Below, in pieces: positions 1 through 8,478 of a stretch of 64,000 nucleotides of DNA. The position numbers and the translations under genes are program-made. Source of the DNA: Niabella sp. Lineage in GTDB: Bacteria; Bacteroidota; Bacteroidia; Chitinophagales; Chitinophagaceae. Where the stretch lies: contig NZ_JASLGT010000027.1 of assembly GCF_030150205.1 (NCBI RefSeq), positions 124,001 through 188,000 on the forward strand, read 5' to 3'. Each line of letters begins with the position of its first letter. Position 1 is the stretch's first letter. Below the pieces are notes generated by a model, which saw only the letters and a program-made list of their open reading frames with translations, made no database searches and was not told where the DNA came from.

Positions 1-441
1 GGCCAGGTAACTATTCCCGTTTTCCAGCAACTTCACCGAAAAATTGGGATTATCAAAAACGGTTCCCCTGGCACAATCCATCATCAGCTGGTTGGCCTGC
101 TGAAACATTTTGCTGGAACCGGCAGACATCTTACTGGTCTTCTGTCCGTCTTTAATACTTACCTTACTGCCATTAATGATCATCAGGTATTGATACGGCG
201 TGGTATACTCCATCCGCACCTGGCTGTTCTTTTTAAAATAGAATTTACCTTTTGAGGTTACTTTCTCTGAAAGCATACTCAGTGTTTTTACCTGGGTAAA
301 ATCGCTGGCGATACTGTTTATTTTCTGCGCTGCCGCCGCAAACTGCGCTTTAACGGCAGCCTCATTGCTTACCGGTTTATATTGAGCAAAACCGGAAGCC
401 GTTGTAGCTAACAGTAACAGGATAAAAAAAAGTTTACGCAT
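1..441 (-). CDS. LolA-like outer-membrane lipoprotein carrier, partial
   Basis: Read from the ATG at 441 on the minus strand; the C-terminus runs off the left edge, leaving 147 codons. The N-terminus MRKLFFILLLLATTASGFAQ is a clear signal peptide, followed by a LolA-type segment (SDFTQVKTLSMLSEKV, then GKFYFKKNSQVRMEY). LolA proteins ferry lipoproteins across the periplasm; paralogues in flexirubin/aryl-polyene clusters are thought to help move the lipid-linked pigment to the outer membrane. The first 8 bases overlap the end of the deacetylase gene, so the two are probably translationally coupled. The family call is good; the pigment-transport role is inferred from context. Confidence 0.8.
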   Translation of the reverse strand, partial: MRKLFFILLLLATTASGFAQYKPVSNEAAVKAQFAAAAQKINSIASDFTQVKTLSMLSEKVTSKGKFYFKKNSQVRMEYTTPYQYLMIINGSKVSIKDGQKTSKMSAGSSKMFQQANQLMMDCARGTVFDNPNFSVKLLENGNSYLA

Positions 442-1207
442 AGGGCTGCAAATTTATCAATTTATCAAGGGACACGATCTCATATCCTGCTTCTTTAACA
501 AATGTTAAAAACTTTGGAAGTATATGCGCCGTTGCATGGCTGGTATCGTGAAACAAAAACACGGCACCCGGCTTCAGTTCTTTTTCTACTTTTTGCAACA
601 GTTTGTCCTCATCCTTTATCATGGTATCCAGTGAGCGAACATTCCAGCCAATGGCGGTATATCCCATGGCCTTCACCGCTTTCCGCACGCCGGGATTGGT
701 AACCCCATAAGGCGGCCGGAACCATTTCATTTCTCTTCCGGTTATATGATGCACCAGGGTCTGCATCTGTTGCAATTCGGCCGTCATTCTTTTAGCACCA
801 TGCATATCGAACCAAAAATCATGGTAATAAGAGTGGTTTCCCACAATATGCCCTTCCGCAAGGATCTGCTTCAATAATACCTCGTGTTCCGCAGCGCGGT
901 AGCCAATGCAAAAAAAAGTAGCCGGCACCTGCCGTTCTTTTAAAATGGCCAATACTTCTGGTGTGTATTTTTCAAGGGGGCCATCGTCAAAACTGATCGC
1001 CACCTGTTTTTTATCCGTTACTCCCTTGCAGATCACCGGCATATAAAAGTTAGACCCGATATAAAAGCTACCATAAAAAAGCAGGAGCTTATATACCATT
1101 ACCAATATAAAAAATCCATACCAGTGCCATCCATGTTGGAAATGAAGATAGATAAGGATGGCAAGCAGGAGCAGGAACCCGATGGTGGTATTTCTGAAAT
1201 TTAACAT
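434..1207 (-). CDS. NodB-type polysaccharide deacetylase, membrane anchored
   Basis: A 257-residue protein with two N-terminal hydrophobic segments (about residues 9-23 and 30-48) followed by a NodB homology domain. The catalytic signatures are visible: SFDDGP at 72-77 (metal-binding Asp74/Asp75), HSYYH at 125-129 (metal-binding His pair) and RPPYG at 164-168. Family members are metal-dependent amidohydrolases that remove acetyl groups from N-acetylated sugars. It overlaps the preceding ketosynthase-like gene by 7 bases and the LolA-like gene by 8 bases, so it is part of the same operon. Its substrate in a pigment cluster is unknown. It could be an accessory envelope enzyme. Confidence 0.85.
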   Translation of the reverse strand: MLNFRNTTIGFLLLLAILIYLHFQHGWHWYGFFILVMVYKLLLFYGSFYIGSNFYMPVICKGVTDKKQVAISFDDGPLEKYTPEVLAILKERQVPATFFCIGYRAAEHEVLLKQILAEGHIVGNHSYYHDFWFDMHGAKRMTAELQQMQTLVHHITGREMKWFRPPYGVTNPGVRKAVKAMGYTAIGWNVRSLDTMIKDEDKLLQKVEKELKPGAVFLFHDTSHATAHILPKFLTFVKEAGYEIVSLDKLINLQPYA

Positions 1208-2286
1208 GCAGACAATAAATAAAGCGACGGATATAACTGCTTATAGTTATTGTAGAGTAATACTCTTTTAGGAGCCGGCCCGTTTATTCCCGGTACCTTT
1301 CCGGTACCCAGGATATGGGCCGCCATCCAAAGGGCAAACGCAGAAGAAGTAGGATATTCTCCGCAAAATTGCTTATAGGTTATTGCCGGAATACCGTTAA
1401 ACACCGATTGCTGCAGGGCTTCATAATGGGCATCATAACGGGCATCACCATTATTTCCCATAATCACCAGGTCAATAGAACCGGGCTGAATCTGGTGCTT
1501 TTTTAAAAAGTCTTCTACCAGGGCCGATACCGGAGACGCGGGTTTATACCAGTTTTGCCAGGCTTCGAGTTTTGCGAGGCTCCCGGTTTCCCGGCTATTG
1601 CTTAACAGGAAGAAAGCAGCGCCTTCACCTGCCATGGTGCCCTTTTCAGAGTCACCGATCAACGTTGCCGTATCGCCTTCTTCTTTATACAGATCAAACC
1701 GGCTTAAAATGGCATGACTTTTTTCAATAATCTCGTCCACGCCGCCCACCAGCGCCGTTTTAGCCTCCCCTTCACCGATCAGGCTAATGGCATCTGCCAG
1801 GGCGGCTTCAAAGGAGGATCCGCGATGCACATAGGTATTATTGTAATGATGGCATTTCAGCATCAGGGCGATCTGGGCGCCTACGGTATTGTGTGTAGAC
1901 TGGATAAAGGCCGTAGGTGATAACAGCTCCTCCTTAAACTCCACCATACGGGTCAGGAACTGGTCGGTATCTGCCAGGCATCCGTAAGCCGTACCCGTGG
2001 TAATGGCATCCGGCATGGTTACACCTGCCTGCTGCAGGCATTCCATGGCTGCAGCGGCACCCATTTTAATGATGCGGCTCATCCGGCGGATGAGCTTCGG
2101 GTCGATATACGTTGAATAGTCCGGCTCTTTACAAACCAGCCTGCTGCCCAGGTATTGAGCGGCGTTTTCCAGCAGCTCATTAAATGACCCCTGCGGTGAA
2201 ACGGCCTGGGCGGCCCGGATATATACCGGTTCCATCCTGTATTGCTGCATCGTTGCAGCTTCATTTGTATTTTTATTTTCCGACAT
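1201..2286 (-). CDS. Ketosynthase-like protein lacking the active Cys (chain-length-factor-like)
   Basis: A 361-residue thiolase-fold protein of the beta-ketoacyl-ACP synthase family. The stretch corresponding to the nucleophile elbow reads VHRGSSFE (about 153-160), so Gly156 sits where active enzymes carry Cys. It is also shorter than the roughly 400 residues usual for FabF-type enzymes and lacks the usual His motifs at recognisable positions. In type II polyketide and aryl-polyene systems such Cys-less partners form heterodimers with an active ketosynthase and set chain length. That role is inferred here; the likeliest partners are the three complete synthases in the cluster. Met13 (MQQYRMEP) is an alternative start. 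Confidence 0.8.
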   Translation of the reverse strand: MSENKNTNEAATMQQYRMEPVYIRAAQAVSPQGSFNELLENAAQYLGSRLVCKEPDYSTYIDPKLIRRMSRIIKMGAAAAMECLQQAGVTMPDAITTGTAYGCLADTDQFLTRMVEFKEELLSPTAFIQSTHNTVGAQIALMLKCHHYNNTYVHRGSSFEAALADAISLIGEGEAKTALVGGVDEIIEKSHAILSRFDLYKEEGDTATLIGDSEKGTMAGEGAAFFLLSNSRETGSLAKLEAWQNWYKPASPVSALVEDFLKKHQIQPGSIDLVIMGNNGDARYDAHYEALQQSVFNGIPAITYKQFCGEYPTSSAFALWMAAHILGTGKVPGINGPAPKRVLLYNNYKQLYPSLYLLSAC

Positions 2287-2510
2287 TCAATTCCTTTAAA
2301 AGTGAGCTGCGCTCTAAAGGTCAAAACTAATGCATTTCGTGAAGAATTGGCAGGTATTGATGCTGCCGTACTGCAGGAGTGTTACCGTTTCCCTTTGTTT
2401 TTTTACCTTCGCTTCTGCCGGTATAAGAAAATGGTATGCTTCGTCCGGCCATAAATGAACGCTTGCTGTATATACCAGCTCAGATCAGGAACCCATTATC
2501 CGTTATTCTT

Positions 2511-3797
2511 ATGCAACACTGCAACATAAAAAGCATTACCACCTTATTACTGGCCATCATCACCGGCCTGAGTGCTTCCATTGCACAAAAAGGGGTCAAC
2601 TACGATGAAACAAAGGTTCCGCCATATACATTGCCGGAACTGATGCAAACCACCACCGGCATCCCTGTTACCAGTGCAGCGCAATGGGAAAAGCTGCGCA
2701 GACCGGAACTGTTAGCGCTCTTTGCTGCAAAAGTGTACGGGCGTACGCCTTCAGAAAAGATTCATGTAAACTATGCGCTGCTCCAGGAAGACAAACATGC
2801 ACTGCACGGCAAAGCAACCAGCAGGCAGGTACGGCTGACTTTTTCTAACGGCCAGAAACAACTTGAAGCCCTGCTTCTTTTGTACCTGCCCAATGGTGTT
2901 AAGGGAAAGGTTCCGGTGTTTGTTAGTTATAATTTCAAAGGCAATCACAGTCTTACAACCGATACTTCTATCCGTTATTCCTACAATTTTCCGCTGGTGC
3001 GTAAGCCGGACCATCCCGACTGGCAGCGAGGCAGCCAATCAGGCCGCTGGCCGGTTGAAAAAATCATCAGCAACGGATACGCACTGGCAACCATGTGTTA
3101 CCACGATATTTTCCCCGATGCCCCAGGACTAAAAGACCACAGCATTGTATCCCTGTTTGCCGATTATAATAAAGGACCGCAGCAACCGGATGAATGGCAG
3201 GCTATTGGTGCCTGGGCCTGGGGATCGAGCCGTATTGCCGACTACCTGGAAACGGTAACAGAAATCGATTCGCGGAATATGATCATCATGGGTCACTCCC
3301 GGCAGGGAAAAGCAGCATTATGGGCGGGTGCTCAAGATAAAAGATTCAGCATTGTTATATCAAACGATTCGGGAGCAGGAGGTGCAGCTTTGTCAAAAAG
3401 AACATTTGGAGAAACAATTGATATTGTAACGAATATTAAACCCGCCTGGTTTTGCCCTGCATTTGACCAGTTTAAGAACAACGAGCAGGAGCTGCCCGTT
3501 GACCAACATGAATTGATCGCTCTTATGGCCCCAAGACCTGTATATATTGCAAGCGCAAAGGAAGATCTTTGGGCAGACCCGAAAGGCGAATACCTGGCGG
3601 CTTATTTCGCCGGCCCTGTCTATACCCTGTATGGATTAAGAGGGCTGCCTTCAAAAGAACCGCCACTGGTGAACCAGCCGGCCATGTATGATGTGGGCTA
3701 CCATATTCGCACAGGAGTGCATGATGTTACCGATTTCGACTGGACTGCGTTCATCCGGTTTTCCAATATGCATTTGAAGGGAAACAGCAAACCTTAA
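2511..3797 (+). CDS. CE15-like (glucuronoyl esterase family) secreted alpha/beta-hydrolase
   Basis: A 428-residue protein starting at the ATG at 2511, which gives a clean signal peptide (MQHCNIKSITTLLLAIITGL...) ending near SIAQ; an upstream in-frame ATG at 2436 would spoil it. The nucleophile elbow GHSRQGKAAL (Ser263), the following SNDSGAGG, the block ASAKEDLWADPKGE and the C-terminal GYHIRTGVHD (probable catalytic His404) match the bacterial branch of carbohydrate esterase family 15. Members cleave ester links between glucuronoxylan and lignin; some act on other esters. It lies on the opposite strand inside the pigment cluster, which suggests insertion. No other polysaccharide-degrading genes are adjacent. 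Confidence 0.85.
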   Translation: MQHCNIKSITTLLLAIITGLSASIAQKGVNYDETKVPPYTLPELMQTTTGIPVTSAAQWEKLRRPELLALFAAKVYGRTPSEKIHVNYALLQEDKHALHGKATSRQVRLTFSNGQKQLEALLLLYLPNGVKGKVPVFVSYNFKGNHSLTTDTSIRYSYNFPLVRKPDHPDWQRGSQSGRWPVEKIISNGYALATMCYHDIFPDAPGLKDHSIVSLFADYNKGPQQPDEWQAIGAWAWGSSRIADYLETVTEIDSRNMIIMGHSRQGKAALWAGAQDKRFSIVISNDSGAGGAALSKRTFGETIDIVTNIKPAWFCPAFDQFKNNEQELPVDQHELIALMAPRPVYIASAKEDLWADPKGEYLAAYFAGPVYTLYGLRGLPSKEPPLVNQPAMYDVGYHIRTGVHDVTDFDWTAFIRFSNMHLKGNSKP

Positions 3798-3820
3798 TGT
3801 ACCCGATAACGGGGCCATTC

Positions 3821-5023
3821 TTACTGAAGTTTACTAAACACCAGTGAACTGCAATTTCCCCCAAACCCAAAGGAATTGGACAAAACATGATCAATTTGTT
3901 TTTTCTCCAGTACGGTGGTTACCGAAAAAGGCAGGTCCTTCATGGGTGTTTGCAACCGCAGGCTGGGAAATACCAGGCCTTCCTTAATGGACAATACCGC
4001 GTATACCGCTTCAATGGCACCGCTTGCCCCCAGGGTATGACCGGTAAAGGATTTGGTAGAGCTCATGGGCGGATAATGTCCCTCGAACAAGGTGGCAATA
4101 GCCGTACCTTCTGCAATATCATTATTCTGGGTTCCGGTTCCATGGAGGTTGATATAACTGATGTCTGCCGGAGACAGACCGCTTTTTTTAAGTGCGCCTT
4201 TCATCGCCAGCAATGAACCAGTACCTGTAGGAGAAGAAGCCGTTTGATGATAGGCATCATTGGCATTGCACCATCCGCTGAGCGTACAAAACGGCTTTTT
4301 ACTTAATGTAGCGGCAACCGCCCCAGATACCAATACCACATAACCCGCGCCTTCGCCCAGGTTCAGCCCCCGGCGATTTTCGTCAAAGGGCTGGCAGTAT
4401 TGCTGATCCAGTATCATTAAGGTATTAAACCCGTTTAAGGTAAACCGCGTCAAGGCATCTGTACCTCCGGCCACCACTACATCCAGCAATCCCTGCCGGA
4501 TCATCCGTGCTCCCAGGAAAATACTGTTGGCGGAAGAAGAACAGGCCGTGCTGATGGTTGTTACAAAATCCTTTATTCCCAGTGCATCTGCCACTATTTC
4601 TGTTACCGCTCCACACTCGTGGTTCACCACCATTTTCAAATCGCCGCTACAGGCATCTTCCAGGAAGCCGGGAAAGAAGTCTTCGGTTTTATCCATACCA
4701 CCTACGGAATTGGCGGAAATAAAACCGCTGCGCCATTTGGAGCATTCAACACCCGCATCTGCAATGGCCTCCCTGGCAGCAATAGCACTCAGCAGTGCCG
4801 TACGGCTGATCGTTTCCGGCAACCCGGCCCTTGCGGCCAGCGCTTCGTTGGACAACGAAACCTCAGCCACCGGCAGCGTATCCTTATGCACCGATTGCAG
4901 CCGCTGCATAGCCTGCATGCCGGCTCTTCCGGAAACCAGCGCATCCAGGTTTTCAGTCACATTGTTCCCGATCGCCGAAATAACACCCAGCCCTCCTATA
5001 TAAACGGTTTGTTCTTTTGACAT
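3821..5023 (-). CDS. Beta-ketoacyl-ACP synthase (FabF-like), pigment cluster
   Basis: A 400-residue condensing enzyme with a complete Cys-His-His triad: Cys161 in STACSSSANS, His294 in NLHGTGTQND and His329 in STKSFTGHTLGASG. It should perform decarboxylative Claisen condensation of malonyl-ACP onto an acyl thioester in the cytoplasm. It follows the acyl carrier protein gene at 5106-5372 and precedes, across the inserted esterase gene, the Cys-less homologue at 1201-2286, the natural candidate for a heterodimer partner. Length and motifs are normal for the KAS II family. A role in polyene elongation is inferred from the cluster. Confidence 0.9.
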   Translation of the reverse strand: MSKEQTVYIGGLGVISAIGNNVTENLDALVSGRAGMQAMQRLQSVHKDTLPVAEVSLSNEALAARAGLPETISRTALLSAIAAREAIADAGVECSKWRSGFISANSVGGMDKTEDFFPGFLEDACSGDLKMVVNHECGAVTEIVADALGIKDFVTTISTACSSSANSIFLGARMIRQGLLDVVVAGGTDALTRFTLNGFNTLMILDQQYCQPFDENRRGLNLGEGAGYVVLVSGAVAATLSKKPFCTLSGWCNANDAYHQTASSPTGTGSLLAMKGALKKSGLSPADISYINLHGTGTQNNDIAEGTAIATLFEGHYPPMSSTKSFTGHTLGASGAIEAVYAVLSIKEGLVFPSLRLQTPMKDLPFSVTTVLEKKQIDHVLSNSFGFGGNCSSLVFSKLQ

Positions 5024-5045
5024 CAGTTGTTGGATATTAGATAGT

Positions 5046-5104
5046 AAAAAGTTATTAGTGAAATGTTATTTATCTCTTCGTCATTCACTTCTCACTAATA
5101 ACTT
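5046..5104 (-). terminator. Perfect 13-bp inverted repeat with U-run between ACP and ketosynthase genes
   Basis: AAGTTATTAGTGA at 5049-5061 and its exact complement TCACTAATAACTT at 5092-5104 enclose 30 bases. On the minus strand the hairpin begins just after the ACP stop codon and is followed by TTTTT (5046-5050), then 22 bases before the ketosynthase ATG at 5023. It could be an internal terminator or attenuator, a stabilising 3' hairpin, or a short dispersed repeat. The sequence does not distinguish these. Confidence 0.5.
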
Positions 5105-5105
5105 C

Positions 5106-5372
5106 TCACTTCCGTTCGTGTTCCAGTATATAATCCGCCATCGTATCTATAGAGCGAAATACGTCCTGGCCTTCTTCTGCATTCTTTAATTTGATATTGT
5201 ATTCCTGCTGCAGCAATACGATCAGCTCCAGTGCATCGATCGAATCCAGCCCCAATCCTTCTACAAACAGCGGATCATGATCGCCGATATCTTCAGGTTT
5301 TTTGTCTTCTAATTTCAACTGCTTAATGATTTGCTCTTTTAAGCGATGTATCAGTTCTTGCTTATTTTCCAT
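5106..5372 (-). CDS. Acyl carrier protein (pigment cluster, copy 2)
   Basis: An 88-residue acyl carrier protein starting with MENKQELIHR. The phosphopantetheine site is Ser44 in GLGLDSIDALEL, with the usual acidic helix II and hydrophobic residues after it. The ATG at 5372 lies inside the end of the upstream short ketosynthase-like gene (11-base overlap), suggesting translational coupling. A longer open frame reaches upstream to 5474 but adds residues with no ACP character. It should carry the growing acyl/polyene chain as a thioester. A second, less acidic carrier is at 12773-13033. Confidence 0.92.
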   Translation of the reverse strand: MENKQELIHRLKEQIIKQLKLEDKKPEDIGDHDPLFVEGLGLDSIDALELIVLLQQEYNIKLKNAEEGQDVFRSIDTMADYILEHERK

Positions 5373-5976
5373 AATCTTTATTATAAATATCCCACAGGTT
5401 TTCTGTGGTAAAAGGTTGTCCGGTTGCGGAAGGCATTTGCTCCACCAGGAAGATACAGGCATCGGTCTGTTCATCCACTACATCGATCCATCCGCAAATG
5501 CATACCTTTAAAAGGTTCCGTTGCATGAGGTCGGTAACATACCAATGCATCCAGCCGGCATCAAAGGTGTCCGAAATAAAAAAAGCATTCTCCCCCTTGA
5601 ATTTATACCGGATACTGATCTCCCCGATCACGATATTGGGCAGTGTATATACAAACAGCGCCGGGCTGGGATACGCTTTCGACGCTTCCAGGTACTGAAC
5701 GTCTGCTTCAATGCTGGCATTCCGGTTACTCAGCACCATCCCTGTATCTTCCGACCGGAACTGCTCAAGATCAATGCGCTCTTTTAACAAGGCATCCACA
5801 GCAATGGTTCCCGTTTTACTGAGCAGATCCATTTTATAAAAGCGGGGATATGCCACGTCAAGCTCTTCATAGGCGGCGTTTAAAAAAGCGCTTCCTGTTT
5901 CAGTGCTTCTGAAAATAACGGACGCATCTTTTATAACGGCCCCTTCCCGTACGATTACTGCCGATGTGATCTGCAT
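5362..5976 (-). CDS. Short degenerate ketosynthase-like protein, no active Cys
   Basis: About 204 residues from MQITSAVIVREG. The pattern AYPRFYKMDLLSKTG..., then GMVLSNRNASIEADVQYLE and PALFVYTLPNIVIGEISIRY, resembles the N-terminal half of a ketosynthase, with TLPNIVIGEIS at the place where TACSSS normally appears, so the nucleophile is missing. The His-containing C-terminal half is absent. It lies 19 bases after the flavoenzyme gene and overlaps the ACP gene, so it belongs to the operon. It may be a structural or regulatory partner of an active synthase; no catalytic role can be claimed. The assignment rests on motif spacing only. Confidence 0.65.
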   Translation of the reverse strand: MQITSAVIVREGAVIKDASVIFRSTETGSAFLNAAYEELDVAYPRFYKMDLLSKTGTIAVDALLKERIDLEQFRSEDTGMVLSNRNASIEADVQYLEASKAYPSPALFVYTLPNIVIGEISIRYKFKGENAFFISDTFDAGWMHWYVTDLMQRNLLKVCICGWIDVVDEQTDACIFLVEQMPSATGQPFTTENLWDIYNKDYGK

Positions 5977-5995
5977 ACTGGCTTCGCTCAACCCG

Positions 5996-7276
5996 CTACG
6001 CTTTATCTTTAAATCCGTTGTTAATATACTCAATACTGTCCCGGAGCCGGATCGTCTTGGCCAGTTTGTGCAATGCCGTATCATGCTCTTTTACATAAGG
6101 ATTGTCGGTATCCCAAACATATCCCGCCAGTACGGAACAGATCATTTTCTTAATATCAGGATTCTGATCTTTGGCAAAGAAAATAGTATGAAGGGTGGTG
6201 TCGTACCAGCCCATCACATAACTTCTGAAGGTATTTACCCCCTGCATCATTACCTCAGTATATTCTTTATCCCAGTCAACCGCTTCTCCCTTCAGATGAC
6301 GTACCACCAGCTTTCCGGCAATCTGGCTCGAAACCGTAGCCAGGGTTACCCCGGAGGAAAATACCGGATCCAGAAATTCTGTTACATTACCGGTTAACAC
6401 AAAACCGTTTCCATAGAACTTTTCTGTAGTGCTGGACCAGGATTGCAGGATCTTTGGCTCCCACAAAAACTCCACTCCTTTCATCCGCTCTGCGATATAA
6501 GGTTCGTCTGCAATCACCGCCCGCAGTTGTTCTTCAGGGGTGCCGGTATATTTTTCAAAAAACGCCGGGTCTCCTACAAAGCCTACAGAAGTAACGCCGG
6601 TGGCAAACGGAATCACCCATACCCATACATCGGGTTTGTGTACAATTACCGTAATGCGATCCGGTTCATCATCCATCTGGCGGTTTACATCTTTGATGTG
6701 TACAAACAACGCTTTGCGCGGGGCCAGGTTAGACGGTTTATCCAACCCGAACAGGCGGGGAATCACACGCCCGTAACCGCTTCCGTCGATGATGAATTTT
6801 GCCTCGATCTGTTTTTCCTTTCCATCGTTATCCGTTACTGTTGTAACAGAAGAACCATCTTCATTGAACTGGATGGCCGTAACCGTTGTTTCATATTCAA
6901 TAGATACCCCCTGTGCTTCCAGACCATCCGCCAGTGCCTGGTCAAAGTCCGCACGGGTTACCTGGTATGCATGATCCCAGCCATCCGTAAACTGATCAGC
7001 GAAAGAATAGTCGCAAACCACGCCATTGCGTACGAATTTGGCACCCGTCTTCCGCTGAAAGCCCACCTTTAACACGCTATCCAGCAATCCTGCTTCTTCC
7101 AGTGCTTCCATACAACGCGGCAGCAGGCTTTCTCCGATAACAAAGCGTGGAAATTTCATTTTCTCTATCACCTTTACTTTGTATCCTGCTTTATTAACAA
7201 TGGCTCCGGCCACGGTTCCCGCGGGTCCGGCACCAATTACCAGTACATCTGTTTGTTCCCTTTGCATATTTTTCAA
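5996..7276 (-). CDS. FAD-dependent halogenase/monooxygenase-like enzyme
   Basis: A 426-residue flavoprotein. The N-terminal nucleotide-binding motif is VIGAGPAG (13-20); VTRADFDQAL (106-115) is typical of the flavin monooxygenase/halogenase superfamily; and WVWVIP (218-223) matches the WxWxIP signature of flavin-dependent halogenases. FIIDGSGYGR at 161-170 is the second flavin-contact motif. Flexirubins may be ring-hydroxylated or chlorinated, so the enzyme could halogenate or hydroxylate the aryl head group. Lys76 or Lys80 are possible catalytic lysines but cannot be assigned without alignment. MQREQTDV (start at 7267) is an alternative N-terminus. Confidence 0.85.
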   Translation of the reverse strand: MKNMQREQTDVLVIGAGPAGTVAGAIVNKAGYKVKVIEKMKFPRFVIGESLLPRCMEALEEAGLLDSVLKVGFQRKTGAKFVRNGVVCDYSFADQFTDGWDHAYQVTRADFDQALADGLEAQGVSIEYETTVTAIQFNEDGSSVTTVTDNDGKEKQIEAKFIIDGSGYGRVIPRLFGLDKPSNLAPRKALFVHIKDVNRQMDDEPDRITVIVHKPDVWVWVIPFATGVTSVGFVGDPAFFEKYTGTPEEQLRAVIADEPYIAERMKGVEFLWEPKILQSWSSTTEKFYGNGFVLTGNVTEFLDPVFSSGVTLATVSSQIAGKLVVRHLKGEAVDWDKEYTEVMMQGVNTFRSYVMGWYDTTLHTIFFAKDQNPDIKKMICSVLAGYVWDTDNPYVKEHDTALHKLAKTIRLRDSIEYINNGFKDKA

Positions 7277-7330
7277 TTCTGATTTAAAGTTTCTGTTTTG
7301 TGCTGATGGCTGCTCCTTTATAAATCAAAG

Positions 7331-8413
7331 TTAGCCCTTCTTTTTACATTTCAGCAAGGTGTGGCTGAGCCCGATACCCTGTACCTGCTCCACGATCTCA
7401 AAGCCTGCCTTTTCCACGCATTTCTTAAACACCCTGGAGTCATACATCTGGCTGTTGCCATTGGCAATGGCCGTAAAATAAATGGACAATTGCTGAATGC
7501 AGAACGCGGAGGTTTCAAACCGCTGATTGTCCCAGAACGCTTCCAGGATATAGATACTTCCATCATCGTTCAGTGCTGCGCCGCACCGTTTCATAATGGA
7601 AACGATCTCATCTTCTGAAAAACAATCCAGGAACTGGCTCATCCATACGGCATCATAGCCCACAGGGAAAACAACCGATTCATCCAGTACATTGGCCGGA
7701 TAAAAATCAACCCGGTTGCCCAGGCCCAACTCCTCGATATTCTTTTTTGCCATGGCCGCCTGCCCCGGCAGATCCACAATGGTGATAGCCACTTCCTTAT
7801 CGAATTTGGTAGATGCCAATGCCCATTTACCGGTATTGCCGCCGATCTCCAGCAGTTTTTTTATATGGTTCTCCGGCTTATAAATATGTTTTAAAACCGC
7901 CGGGAACGCGATATCGGAAAAGAAATGATCATATTCAAACCAGCTTTTTTGTTGCCGGGGAGTCAATTGTGAAAGCCCCTCATAAACGGTGGACCAGTTG
8001 CCCAGCTCCGGCAATCCGGCGGGTTTGCCGGTTTCGATGGCTTCCTCAAGATGATACATTCCTTTATAACAGATATCCTGTACAAAATTCATATTTACAT
8101 TGGTAAGCGGATCGTGCAGGATAAAATAGCCTGTCTTTGTTAATGCAAATTTCTCATCGGAGGTATACTTTACCAGGTGCATCCCCAGGCCGGCTTCCAG
8201 CAACACCCGCACGGCATATTCAGAAAGGCCTACTTTTTCACAAATATCGTTTAATGCGATCCCTGCGCTCCGGGCTTCTTCGATTACCGTCAGTATCTGC
8301 TTATCTCTTAACACACGTGCTACCTGAAATACGATCGGTCCATGGGCAATGATCTGCGCCATGTGCTTCCCTTCCATCGCTGTATAATGTTCTCCTTTGT
8401 AGAAATCTATCAT
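7331..8413 (-). CDS. SAM-dependent methyltransferase
   Basis: A 360-residue class I methyltransferase. The N-terminal 100 residues look like the winged-helix dimerisation domain of small-molecule O-methyltransferases (IVFQVARVLRDKQILTVIEE, then LSEYAVRVLLEAGL). The SAM-binding glycine motif is LLEIGGNTGKWALAST (about 188-203), followed by an acidic residue in ITIVDLPGQ. Flexirubin and aryl-polyene head groups are often methylated, so the aromatic ring or a phenolic oxygen is the likely target. It is 54 bases upstream of the flavoenzyme gene on the same strand. Exact regiochemistry and C- versus O-methylation cannot be read from the sequence. Confidence 0.85.
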   Translation of the reverse strand: MIDFYKGEHYTAMEGKHMAQIIAHGPIVFQVARVLRDKQILTVIEEARSAGIALNDICEKVGLSEYAVRVLLEAGLGMHLVKYTSDEKFALTKTGYFILHDPLTNVNMNFVQDICYKGMYHLEEAIETGKPAGLPELGNWSTVYEGLSQLTPRQQKSWFEYDHFFSDIAFPAVLKHIYKPENHIKKLLEIGGNTGKWALASTKFDKEVAITIVDLPGQAAMAKKNIEELGLGNRVDFYPANVLDESVVFPVGYDAVWMSQFLDCFSEDEIVSIMKRCGAALNDDGSIYILEAFWDNQRFETSAFCIQQLSIYFTAIANGNSQMYDSRVFKKCVEKAGFEIVEQVQGIGLSHTLLKCKKKG

Positions 8414-8478
8414 TATTTAAGTTTAAAAAAAATTATTGACGTTGTGCCATCTTATTTCAATCTGGAAGCCGATGCTCC

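Noticed and set aside
5373..5474. Upstream extension of the ACP frame
   Set aside because: The added residues lack ACP character and overlap the short ketosynthase-like gene; the ATG at 5372 is preferred.
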